Source: Janibacter terrae NBRC 107853
Lineage (GTDB): Bacteria > Actinomycetota > Actinomycetes > Actinomycetales > Dermatophilaceae
NCBI RefSeq assembly: GCF_001591405.1
Contig: NZ_BCUV01000002.1
Location: forward strand, 1-64,000
Direction: 5' to 3'
Length of the DNA stretch: 64,000 nucleotides
Each line of letters starts with the position of its first letter. Position 1 is the first letter of the stretch. The translations under genes and the position numbers were made by a program. The notes under the pieces are model-generated. The model was not told where the DNA came from. It saw only the letters and a program-made list of their open reading frames with translations, and did no database searches. Positions 8,733 to 15,787 of this stretch are shown in pieces.

Positions 8733-9929
8733 GGCGGGTTGCTCGAGGGCAGGGGAGTACTTGGGCACCCGGAACGAGACCTTCATCCCCGCGCCGGGAG
8801 CCGTGTCGACGACGAGGCCGAACTCCTCGCCGTAGACCTGGCGCAGCCGCGCGTCGACATTGCCCAGCCCCACGGAGTCGGAGCGGGACTGGCCGTCGAG
8901 GATCTTGCGGATCGTCTCGGGGTGGGCGCCGACCCCGTCGTCGTCGACGGAGAACTCCGCGACGCTGCCGTGGTCGGTCGCGCTGAGCACGACGTGCCCG
9001 GGTCCCTCCTTGGGCGCCAGGCCGTGCCGGACCGCGTTCTCCACCAGCGGCTGGATCGCGAGGTAGGGCACGCGCACGGGCAGCACCTCGGGCGCGATCT
9101 TCAGGGTGATGGACAGCCGGTCGCCGAAGCGGGCCTGCTCGAGGACGAGGTAGCGCTCGACATTGCGCAGCTCCTCGCTCACCGTCGTGAACGCACCGTC
9201 GCGACGCAGCGCGTAGCGGGTGAAGTCGGCGAACTCCAGGAGCAGCTCGCGCGCGCGGGCCGGGTCGGTGCGCACGAAGGAGGCGATCGCGGCGAGCGAG
9301 TTGTAGATGAAGTGCGGGGAGATCTGCGCCCGAAGCGCCCGTAGCTCCGCCTCCATGGCACGGGTGCGCTCGAAGGACAGGTCGGCCAGCTCGACCTGGG
9401 TCGCCACCCACGACGCGACCTCCTCGGCCGCTCGCGCGAGACCGGCCGAGACCTGCGGGCCGTATCCCGCGATCGCGCCGACGACCCGGTCGTCGACGAT
9501 GACGGGGGCGATGACGGCTGCCCGCACCGGGCACTCGGTCGAGGTGCACGTGACCGTGTCCGGCCCGAGGACGACGACCTGCCCGGAGGCGAGGACCGGG
9601 GCGGCCTGGTCCATCACGGCCGGCAGGTGGTGTCTCCCTTCGCCCTCCCAGACGATGACGCCGGAGGTGTCGCAGACCGCCAGCCCGGGGGTCGCGAGCA
9701 TGGCCCGCAGGTACGGGGCGGCGCGCTCGCAGCCGTCGTCGGTGAATCCGTCGGCGAGGTGCCGGCCGGCCATGGAGGCGGTGTGGAGGGTCTCGTAGGT
9801 CGCGAGGTCGGTGACCGAGATGAAGCCTGGTCGGGCCCGTCGCCAGCGCACGAGGGCGATGACGAGGCCCAGCGCGAGGAAGCCTCCCGTGACCACGGCC
9901 ACGGTCGGCAGGTGCAGGCCGGCGTCCAT
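8730..9929 (-). CDS. LytS/BtsS-type sensor histidine kinase
   Basis: The 399-residue protein has one N-terminal membrane segment (about 8-27), a GAF-like region (about 50-180), a His_kinase domain with RAQISPHFIYNSL (phospho-acceptor H206) and a C-terminal ATPase domain with NAVRHGL and GLGNVDARL. It lacks the multi-span 5TM-LYT sensor of enteric BtsS. Four cysteines lie in the sensor region (C67, C86, C128, C133), the last two as CTSTEC. In Escherichia coli, related LytS/LytTR pairs sense pyruvate and control a carrier; the symporters here fit that scheme. Its start is leaderless (TAGGGT 6 bases upstream), and it diverges from the Fic-like gene. Confidence 0.92.
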   Translation of the reverse strand: MDAGLHLPTVAVVTGGFLALGLVIALVRWRRARPGFISVTDLATYETLHTASMAGRHLADGFTDDGCERAAPYLRAMLATPGLAVCDTSGVIVWEGEGRHHLPAVMDQAAPVLASGQVVVLGPDTVTCTSTECPVRAAVIAPVIVDDRVVGAIAGYGPQVSAGLARAAEEVASWVATQVELADLSFERTRAMEAELRALRAQISPHFIYNSLAAIASFVRTDPARARELLLEFADFTRYALRRDGAFTTVSEELRNVERYLVLEQARFGDRLSITLKIAPEVLPVRVPYLAIQPLVENAVRHGLAPKEGPGHVVLSATDHGSVAEFSVDDDGVGAHPETIRKILDGQSRSDSVGLGNVDARLRQVYGEEFGLVVDTAPGAGMKVSFRVPKYSPALEQPA

Positions 9930-9935
9930 GGGCGA

Positions 9936-9941
9936 ACCCTA
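9936..9941 (-). promoter_or_regulatory. -10 box of leaderless kinase gene
   Basis: TAGGGT on the minus strand, six bases before ATG 9929. It lies 8 bases from the divergent -10 box at 9950-9955. Confidence 0.6.
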
Positions 9942-9949
9942 GTGCCGCC

Positions 9950-9955
9950 TACGCT
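9950..9955 (+). promoter_or_regulatory. -10 box of leaderless Fic-like gene
   Basis: TACGCT on the plus strand, six bases before GTG 9962. Confidence 0.55.
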
Positions 9956-9961
9956 GTGCGG

Positions 9962-10816
9962 GTGCCAGACTCCAACCCGCTCGTCGCCGCCCTGACCCAG
10001 CTCGCCGCGATCCCGGAGGTCGCCGAGGCCTCGGACCGGGCCCGCGAGGCGTGCACCAACCTGCGCTGGCACGAGGCACTGCGCCGGCGGATCCCGGAGG
10101 CGTCCGCGGAGTCCCGCGTCCGCGGTGCCTGGGCGAGCGCCGAGCTCGACGGGGCCCGCTCGACCGCGACGATCGTGCGCGACCTCATGCGGGGGGCGCG
10201 GGAGCGCAGCCCCGACCCGGACCCGGCAGAGCGGGTCATCCACGGCGCCATCGCGGCCACCGCGGAGAGCGAGCACCTGCGCGACCTCGTCACCCGCTCG
10301 CCCGGGCAGGCGCTGGCGCGCCTGCACACCGCGGCGGCGGCGCAGCTGGTCACGGACCACGGCCAGCTGGGCCGGCCGCGCGTCGAGGGGGAGGGGTGCG
10401 AGGAGTTCGCCGACCTCGGCCCGGCGCCGACGGGCGAGGAGCTGCGGCGCCGGCTGTCCGGGATCATCGAGCTCATGCAGTCGGCGAGCGAGGCGCCGGC
10501 GCTCGTCGTCGCCTCGATCGTGCACGCGGAGATCGCGACCGTGCGGCCCTTCGTCGTCGGCAACGGGCTCGTCGCGCGGGCCGTGGAGCGGGCGATGATC
10601 GCCGCGACCGGGCTCGACCCCACGGGCGTCGCGGTGCCCGAGGCGGGGCACGGCCACGAGGGCGGTCCGGCCTACCTCGGCTCGCTCGGGGGCTACGTGC
10701 ACGGTGGCGTGCCGGGGGTCACGTTGTGGCTGAGGCACTGCGGTGACTCGCTCGTCGCGGGCGCCGAGGAGGGCTGGCGGGTGGCCGACTCGGTGCGTGC
10801 GGGGCGCCTCGGCTGA
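9962..10816 (+). CDS. Fic-like protein with degenerate catalytic motif
   Basis: The 284-residue, mostly helical protein has an N-terminal region resembling the Fic_N style (AWASAELDGARST) and a core IATVRPFVVGNGLVARA at about 185-202 that aligns with the Fic motif HPFxxGNGRxxR. The catalytic histidine is replaced by arginine and the nucleotide-binding arginine by leucine, so AMP transfer is unlikely. Proteins of this kind are often found beside the actinobacterial tad/ssd locus, as here. GTG 9962 is preferred over GTG 9956 because of the leaderless -10 spacing. Function is unknown; a binding or scaffold role is possible. Confidence 0.75.
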   Translation: MPDSNPLVAALTQLAAIPEVAEASDRAREACTNLRWHEALRRRIPEASAESRVRGAWASAELDGARSTATIVRDLMRGARERSPDPDPAERVIHGAIAATAESEHLRDLVTRSPGQALARLHTAAAAQLVTDHGQLGRPRVEGEGCEEFADLGPAPTGEELRRRLSGIIELMQSASEAPALVVASIVHAEIATVRPFVVGNGLVARAVERAMIAATGLDPTGVAVPEAGHGHEGGPAYLGSLGGYVHGGVPGVTLWLRHCGDSLVAGAEEGWRVADSVRAGRLG

Positions 10817-10846
10817 GACCCTCGGCACCTCGCGCGCGTCGGGGAA

Positions 10847-10874
10847 TTGCGTTCCCGGCGTGGAGGGTTATTGT
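10847..10874 (+). promoter_or_regulatory. Promoter of 6C RNA
   Basis: TTGCGT (10847-10852) and TATTGT (10869-10874) are separated by 16 bases, a plausible housekeeping promoter placing transcription start near 10881. It points into a short stretch ending in a strong hairpin, with no open reading frame between. Confidence 0.6.
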
Positions 10875-10880
10875 TGTCCT

Positions 10881-10980
10881 CAGCTGCTCCCTTCGGGTCG
10901 AGCGGCCAACGCCCGGCTCCCTCCCCCCGGAGTCCGCGCGTTGACGGCCCCGGCGCTCCCCCGCCGGGGCCGTCCCCTTT
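10881..10980 (+). ncRNA. 6C small RNA
   Basis: The 6C RNA is a widespread actinobacterial small RNA with two hairpins bearing C-rich loops. Here the first hairpin is GGCTCC/GGAGTC (10915-10920 with 10929-10934) with loop CTCCCCCC. The second is a perfect 12-bp stem ACGGCCCCGGCG/CGCCGGGGCCGT (10944-10955, 10962-10973) with loop CTCCCC, acting as terminator and followed by CCCCTTTCCC. In Mycobacterium tuberculosis the homologous RNA (B11) lies beside ssd (Rv3660c); here ssd starts about 120 bases downstream. Exact ends are estimated. C-rich loops are thought to pair with G-rich ribosome binding sites of targets. Confidence 0.85.
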
Positions 10981-11085
10981 CCCGGGGAGTGTGCTCCACG
11001 GACCACGCTCCTCCACAGACCACGGTGGCGCGAAGGGGGCATCCACAGGGCCGCCGCCCCCCTCCCGGCGCCGTCGGGTCGGGGG

Positions 11086-11091
11086 CAGGGT
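11086..11091 (+). promoter_or_regulatory. Possible -10 box of leaderless ssd
   Basis: CAGGGT lies 7 bases before ATG 11099, the leaderless spacing seen repeatedly here. CGAGGA could instead be a weak ribosome binding site. Confidence 0.4.
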
Positions 11092-11098
11092 CGAGGAC

Positions 11099-11815
11099 AT
11101 GCATCCCGTCGTCATCGTCACCGGCGCCTCCGGAGGGCTCGGCGCCTCCACGCTCGCTGCCGTCACGGCCACCGTGCTCGCCCGCGACGGGTCACCGGTG
11201 CTCGTCGACGGCGCCTTCGCCTCCGGTGGGCTCGATGCCACGGTCGCCGCGGAGCACCTCGACGGGCTGCGCTGGGGTGATCTCGCCGAGCACGAAGGGG
11301 AGGTCGACGCCGCCCGCCTGCGCCGGGCCCTGCCGCTCGGGCCGGTGCCTGTCCTCGCCGCCCGCGGGCGGCGCCCTTCCCCCGGGGCGGTGCGCGAGGT
11401 GATGCTGGGGCTGGCGGCCGAGGGGCCGGTGGTCGTCGACCTGCCCGCGATGGGCCGGGTGCCGGCGGTGTGGGCGGAGCTGGCCTCGCTCGTCGTGCTC
11501 GTGGTCGGCCTGCGGCCCCGGTGGCTGCGCGACGGGGAGGTGGTCGCGGGCGCGCTCGGGGACCTGCGCGGGTCGACGTTGCTCGTCACCCGCGGGCCGC
11601 GGCGGGCGGAACGGGTCTCGGAGCGGGCGGCCGAGCACCTGGGGCTACCGCTGCTCGATCACCTCGCCGACGACCCGGGCGTCGTCCGCGACGAGGCCCA
11701 CGGACGCGCTCCCCGGCCCAGAGGAGCCGTCGGCGAGGTGGCGCGGGCCCTCGCCGCGGAGCTGCCCGGCCGCGGCCCGGCGCTCGCCGAGCGTGTCCTG
11801 GGGCTGGCGTCATGA
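11099..11815 (+). CDS. ssd: CpaE/TadZ-like (Ssd) protein of helicase/secretion neighbourhood
   Basis: This 238-residue protein resembles the actinobacterial CpaE homologues, ParA/MinD-like proteins thought to position the Tad secretion machine or affect septum placement. The P-loop region is present as VTGASGGLGASTLAAV (about 7-22) but lacks the standard lysine-rich deviant Walker motif, which is normal for this group. ATG 11099 begins the family-typical start and follows the 6C RNA gene. Its stop overlaps the tadA start by 4 bases, so the two are translationally coupled. Confidence 0.88.
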   Translation: MHPVVIVTGASGGLGASTLAAVTATVLARDGSPVLVDGAFASGGLDATVAAEHLDGLRWGDLAEHEGEVDAARLRRALPLGPVPVLAARGRRPSPGAVREVMLGLAAEGPVVVDLPAMGRVPAVWAELASLVVLVVGLRPRWLRDGEVVAGALGDLRGSTLLVTRGPRRAERVSERAAEHLGLPLLDHLADDPGVVRDEAHGRAPRPRGAVGEVARALAAELPGRGPALAERVLGLAS

Positions 11816-12849
11816 GGTGGTCGAGCGCGATCGACGAGCAGGTGCGCGCTGGCAGGGCCCCGGACATCGGGGTCATCGACGAGGTGGCCCGCTCCGAGGC
11901 GGTGCGCCTGGGTGCGGCCGGGACGGCGCGGAGGTCGGGGGAGCTGCGCGCGGACCTCATGGGTCTCGGTGCGCTCGAGCCGCTCGTCGCCGACGCGCTC
12001 GTGACCGACGTGCTCGTCAACGGGGACGGCTCGGTGTGGGTGGACCGGGGCGAGGGCGTGACCCGGGCCGACGTGGTCGTCGGGGACGCGGACGCGGTCC
12101 GGCGCCTGGCCACGCGGCTGTCGGCGATCGCGGGGCGGCGTCTCGACGACGCCCAGCCCTGGGTGGACGGCCTGCTGCCGCGCGGGATCCGCCTGCACGC
12201 CGTGCTCCCGCCGTTGGTGGCCGACGGGGCACACGTGAGCCTGCGCATCCCGCGGCACCGGGGCGGTGGGCTCGACGCGCTCGTCCGGCTCGGTATGGCC
12301 ACCCCCGCCCAGGCGGAGCAGCTGCGCGAGGTCGTCGCCGACAAGCGCGCCCACGTGGTCACCGGGGGGACGGGGACCGGCAAGACGACGCTCCTCGCGG
12401 CGATGCTCGCCGAGGTGCCGTCCGCAGAGCGGCTGCTCGTCGTCGAGGACGTGGGGGAGATCCAGGTCGGGCACCCGCACGTGGTGCGGTTGCAGGCGCG
12501 GGCGGCCAACACCGAGGGCGCCGGTGAGGTGACGATGGTCGATCTCGTGCGGCAGGCGCTGCGGATGCGGCCCGACCGGCTCGTCGTCGGAGAGGTGCGG
12601 GGCGCGGAGGTACGTGACCTCTTGCTCGCGCTCAACACGGGGCACGAAGGGGGCTGCGGCACCCTCCACGCCAACCGCGCCGAGGACGTGCCCAGTCGCT
12701 TCGAGGCGCTGGGTGCGCTCGCCGGCATGAGCCGTGAGGCGGTGCGCGCCCAGCTGGTCAGCGCGATCGAGGTGGTCGTGCACCTGCGGCGGGTCGGTGG
12801 GCGTCGCGTCGTCGACTCGATCGGCCCGCTGCCCGGGGTGCGGACATGA
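11812..12849 (+). CDS. tadA: TadA/CpaF-family type II/IV secretion ATPase
   Basis: The 345-residue ATPase powers pilus or secretion assembly at the inner membrane. Motifs are Walker A GGTGTGKTTLL (about residues 184-194), Walker B-type RLLVVEDVGEIQ and MRPDRLVVGEVRGAE, and the His-box TGHEGGCGTLHAN. Its length and N-terminal domain match the actinobacterial helicase/secretion-neighbourhood ATPase. It overlaps ssd upstream and the TadB-like gene downstream (ATGA at both ends). Confidence 0.95.
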   Translation: MRWSSAIDEQVRAGRAPDIGVIDEVARSEAVRLGAAGTARRSGELRADLMGLGALEPLVADALVTDVLVNGDGSVWVDRGEGVTRADVVVGDADAVRRLATRLSAIAGRRLDDAQPWVDGLLPRGIRLHAVLPPLVADGAHVSLRIPRHRGGGLDALVRLGMATPAQAEQLREVVADKRAHVVTGGTGTGKTTLLAAMLAEVPSAERLLVVEDVGEIQVGHPHVVRLQARAANTEGAGEVTMVDLVRQALRMRPDRLVVGEVRGAEVRDLLLALNTGHEGGCGTLHANRAEDVPSRFEALGALAGMSREAVRAQLVSAIEVVVHLRRVGGRRVVDSIGPLPGVRT

Positions 12850-13526
12850 CACTCGCCGTGGTCGGGCTCGTGCTCGCGGCCGTGCTGCTCTGGCCGGGAC
12901 CGGTGGCGGGCGTGTCCCTCACGGCGCCCGCCGCGCCCAGTCGTGGGTGGTGGAGCCGTGGGATCGCAGGTGGACGCCTGCGCGACCTCGAGTCCCTCGC
13001 CGTCGTCGCCGACCTGCTGGCGATGGCCTTGCGCTCGGGAGCGACTCCCGTGGCTGCCGTGCGGGTGGTGACGGGCGAGGCCCCACGGCCGTGGCGGTCG
13101 GTGCTCGAGGAGGTGGGGGCCGAGCTCGCGACCGGGGGTGGCGCGGGCGGGGTGTGGCGCAGGCACGCGGCCGGGCGTCCCGAGCTGGGTCCGCTCGCGG
13201 GCGCCTGGTCGCTGAGCGAGGACCTCGGCGTCGCCCTCGCCCCGTCCATGGCGACCAGCGCGCAGGTGCTGCGGGCCCGGGTGCAGGCGCGGCGCCGCCT
13301 CGAGGCGGCGACCGCGGGTGCGCGGGCGACGATGCACATGCTGACGCTGCTGCCACTCGTGGGGATGCTCGCGGGGTTCGCCTTCGGCCTCACGCCCTGG
13401 GAGGTGTACGGCCACAGCGCGGTGACGATGGGCGCGGCCGTCCTGGGGCTCGTGCTCACCGCCGTCGGGTGGCTCGTCTGCCGGTGGGTGCTCGCACGGG
13501 CCGTGCAGCCGAGGGTCCACACGTGA
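12846..13526 (+). CDS. TadB-like inner-membrane platform protein
   Basis: The 226-residue protein has an N-terminal hydrophobic segment (2-25), a cytoplasmic T2SSF-like helical domain (about 50-150, with LADLLAMALRSGATPVAAV) and two C-terminal membrane helices. It should form half of the membrane platform on which TadA acts. ATG 12846 overlaps the tadA stop, and its own stop overlaps the TadC-like start (GTGA). It is shorter than proteobacterial TadB, as is usual in actinobacteria. Confidence 0.85.
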   Translation: MTLAVVGLVLAAVLLWPGPVAGVSLTAPAAPSRGWWSRGIAGGRLRDLESLAVVADLLAMALRSGATPVAAVRVVTGEAPRPWRSVLEEVGAELATGGGAGGVWRRHAAGRPELGPLAGAWSLSEDLGVALAPSMATSAQVLRARVQARRRLEAATAGARATMHMLTLLPLVGMLAGFAFGLTPWEVYGHSAVTMGAAVLGLVLTAVGWLVCRWVLARAVQPRVHT

Positions 13527-14068
13527 GCATCCTCGTGGTGCTGCTCGTGGTGGTCGCGGTGGCGGTGTGGCCGGGCCGGGCCGCCGGCGTGGGGTGGCTG
13601 CGGCGGGAGCCGGAGCCACCCAGGTCGACGGCCTCGCTCACGGTCGACGAGGTCGCCGACTCAAGCGTCCTCCTGGCGCTCGCGCTGCAGTCCGGGCGGG
13701 GCCTGGTCCAGGCCCTGGAGGAGGTCGCCGAGGTGTCCGCGCAGGGCGCGGGGGAGGACCTGCACCGGGTGGCCGCCGCACTCGGGTGGGGCCGCTCGAT
13801 GGCGGAGTCCTGGACCTACGCGCGCGAGCTGTGGGGTCCGACGGCGACGGCCTTCGTCGTCGCCGACGCGGTGGGTGCCCCCTCTGCCGCGGTGCTGCTC
13901 GACGCGGCCGAGACCCTGCGGGACACCGAGGCCAGACGGCTCGAGGAGTCCGGGGGCAAGGCCGCCGTGATGCTCGTCCTCCCGCTCGGGCTGTGCTTCC
14001 TGCCGGCCTTCATCGCGACCGCGGTCATCCCGCTGGTCGCCGTGCTCGTGGGGACCCAGCTCGGCTGA
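13523..14068 (+). CDS. TadC-like inner-membrane platform protein
   Basis: The 181-residue protein starts with a membrane helix (2-20), then a T2SSF-like helical domain containing LALALQSGRGLVQALEEV, and ends in a hydrophobic hairpin (about 148-178). It is the second platform subunit. The GTG start overlaps the TadB-like stop. A 215-base gap follows before the pilin-like gene; I see no gene in it. Confidence 0.82.
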   Translation: MSILVVLLVVVAVAVWPGRAAGVGWLRREPEPPRSTASLTVDEVADSSVLLALALQSGRGLVQALEEVAEVSAQGAGEDLHRVAAALGWGRSMAESWTYARELWGPTATAFVVADAVGAPSAAVLLDAAETLRDTEARRLEESGGKAAVMLVLPLGLCFLPAFIATAVIPLVAVLVGTQLG

Positions 14069-14283
14069 CCCGTCGGCGCGCCCCACGGGTCGAGGTGATC
14101 CCGACCGGGTGGGCGGTCGCTGCGACCTCGACCCGGCCAGCCGAGATCGGCGCTTTCCCCAACCCGGTCCTGCGTGTCGTGACGGTCCACAGGTCCCGCG
14201 CGACCCTCCCGCGTGCGGGCCCAAGGGCGAAGGGTGGACCTCAGCGCAGCACACCAGGTGCTGCCGAGAGGGAGGAACGACCC

Positions 14284-14475
14284 ATGAAGAAGTCCATCGT
14301 CAGCTGGGTCCACCGTGGGCGACTGGCCTGCGAGGCCGGGATGACCACGGCGGAGTACGCGGTCGGCACGCTCGCCGCGTGCACCTTCGCGATCGTGCTG
14401 CTCGCGGTCGTGAAGTCCGGGACGATCAAGACGGGCCTGTCGGGTGTCATCCTCGAGGCGCTCGGCATCCGCTGA
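14284..14475 (+). CDS. DUF4244 small pilin-like protein
   Basis: The 63-residue protein has a basic N-terminus, then EAGMTTAEYAVGTLAA and a hydrophobic helix (about 27-45). This is the Flp/TadE-like class III pilin layout, with processing expected near AGMTTAEY. It is the probable structural subunit of the tad-like system. ATG 14284 follows GAGGGAGGAACGACCC, a strong ribosome binding site. No prepilin peptidase gene is visible nearby. Confidence 0.88.
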   Translation: MKKSIVSWVHRGRLACEAGMTTAEYAVGTLAACTFAIVLLAVVKSGTIKTGLSGVILEALGIR

Positions 14476-14494
14476 GAGGACGGGGGACGCGGGG

Positions 14495-14827
14495 ATGGTG
14501 ACGGCGGAGGTCGCCCTCACCCTCCCCGCGGTCGTCCTCGTCCTCGTCATCTGCCTGTCCGCCCTGTCCTGGGGCGTCGACCGGGTGCGCTGCGTGGACG
14601 CCGCCAGGGTGGCCGTCCGTGAGCTGGCCCGGGGCGAGTCCCCGTCCCGTGCGCTCACGGACGCGCAGCGCACGGCTCCTGACGGGGCGCGTCTGGAGGT
14701 CGGGCGCAGCGGCTCGGACGTCACCGTCACCGTGACGGCTCCGTCACCACCGGCCCTGGCCTTCGCGGCCGCGGAGACCTCGTGCTCGTCGACCGCCCGG
14801 CTCGAGTCCGTCGATGTCGCCCCGTGA
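14495..14827 (+). CDS. TadE-like pseudopilin
   Basis: The 110-residue protein begins MVTAEVALTLPAVVLVLVI, a TadE-type N-terminal helix with the conserved glutamate five residues in, followed by a small extracellular domain with CVDAARVAVRELARGE and two later cysteines. TadE-like proteins are minor pilus components. ATG 14495 is preceded by GGGGGA. The residues before this ATG in the same frame (GDAG) also look TadE-like, so a longer protein with a non-standard start cannot be excluded. It overlaps the next gene by 14 bases. Confidence 0.78.
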   Translation: MVTAEVALTLPAVVLVLVICLSALSWGVDRVRCVDAARVAVRELARGESPSRALTDAQRTAPDGARLEVGRSGSDVTVTVTAPSPPALAFAAAETSCSSTARLESVDVAP

Positions 14828-15197
14828 GCTGCGCGCCGAGGCCGGCTCGTCGACGGTCCTGGCTGTCGGGCTCATCGCGGTCCTGCTCACCATCACGCTC
14901 GCGGCCCTGGCCGTCCTCAGCGCGGTGCGGGCGGCGCACGTCGCCCGCTCTGCGGCGGACCTGTCCGCCCTCGCGGGGGCTGTCGAGTACCAGCAGTCGG
15001 CCGACGCGGGCGGCGCGTGCGCCGAAGCCCGCCGTGTGGCTGCACACCACGACGTGGCGGTCATCGACTGCGATGTCGGTGGCGGGGGCGAGGTGACCGT
15101 CACGGTGTCGGCGAGGATCCCCCTTCGGCTCGGCGGGGTCGGCCCGGACCATGCCGAGGGGAGGGCTCGCGCCGGCCCGTCACCGGAGGACGGGTGA
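14814..15197 (+). CDS. TadE-like protein of helicase/secretion neighbourhood (Rv3654c-like)
   Basis: The 127-residue protein has a short N-terminus with EAGSSTVLAVGLIAVLL, a single membrane helix, then AALSAVRAAHVARSAADLSALAGA and a cysteine-containing C-terminal domain. This matches the small TadE-like proteins consistently found between tad genes and the helicase in actinobacteria. ATG 14814 lies within the end of the preceding gene. It converges with the membrane protein gene at 15257. Confidence 0.8.
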   Translation: MSPRELRAEAGSSTVLAVGLIAVLLTITLAALAVLSAVRAAHVARSAADLSALAGAVEYQQSADAGGACAEARRVAAHHDVAVIDCDVGGGGEVTVTVSARIPLRLGGVGPDHAEGRARAGPSPEDG

Positions 15198-15256
15198 TGC
15201 CCCGGACCGCCTGCCCGAGGACCCTCCGTGGCCGGCCACGACCACGGCCTGGCCCG

Positions 15257-15766
15257 TCAGGGGCGCGGGTCGCGACGGATCGGGCGCGTCGCGTCCGGTC
15301 CGAGGGCGTCGCGGCCCGGGGTGGCGACACCCGTGTCGATGCGCTCGGTCGGCTGGTCGGTGAGCGTCGGGTCGTGTCGCTCGGCCACCTCGGCGCGCTC
15401 GCGGGCGATCTCGGTGGAGACGCGCTGGTCCTGGAGCTCGCGGTCGCGGCGGGCCACCTCCTCGCGGTGGGCCGCCTCTTGGTCGGCGAGGCGCTGCCTG
15501 GCGGCCAGCTCCTGCTCCTTGCGCTGGCGGCGCTGCCTGGTCCGTCGCGTCAGGGCCGCCTTGATGAGCACGAGCCCGAGCCACAGCAGGAGCATCGTCG
15601 CCATGCCCGCGACGACGAGCGCGAGCGGGTCGAGGGTGATCGTCACCGCGTCGAAGAGCTTGATGTCGACGTCCTGGCCGGCGACGTCCGGGGCCTGGGT
15701 GCCGAGGAGCAGGGCCGCGCCGAGCGCGAGGGCGACGAGCACGAGGATGAGGCCGAGGATGACCAT
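15257..15766 (-). CDS. LapA-like membrane protein with coiled-coil tail
   Basis: The 169-residue protein has two membrane segments (2-22 and about 48-70) separated by a short loop, then a long charged helical region (about 72-130, RRQRKEQELAARQRLADQEA) predicted to be coiled coil, and a disordered tail. The layout resembles LapA-domain proteins. ATG 15766 is 21 bases below the helicase stop, so it may be cotranscribed after the helicase. Function is unknown. Confidence 0.72.
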   Translation of the reverse strand: MVILGLILVLVALALGAALLLGTQAPDVAGQDVDIKLFDAVTITLDPLALVVAGMATMLLLWLGLVLIKAALTRRTRQRRQRKEQELAARQRLADQEAAHREEVARRDRELQDQRVSTEIARERAEVAERHDPTLTDQPTERIDTGVATPGRDALGPDATRPIRRDPRP

Positions 15767-15787
15767 GGCAGTAGCTCCCGGAGGTTG

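Noticed and set aside
14069-14283. An extra gene or small RNA between the TadC-like and pilin-like genes
   Set aside because: I found no start with a ribosome binding site, no convincing promoter-terminator pair and no conserved-looking frame.
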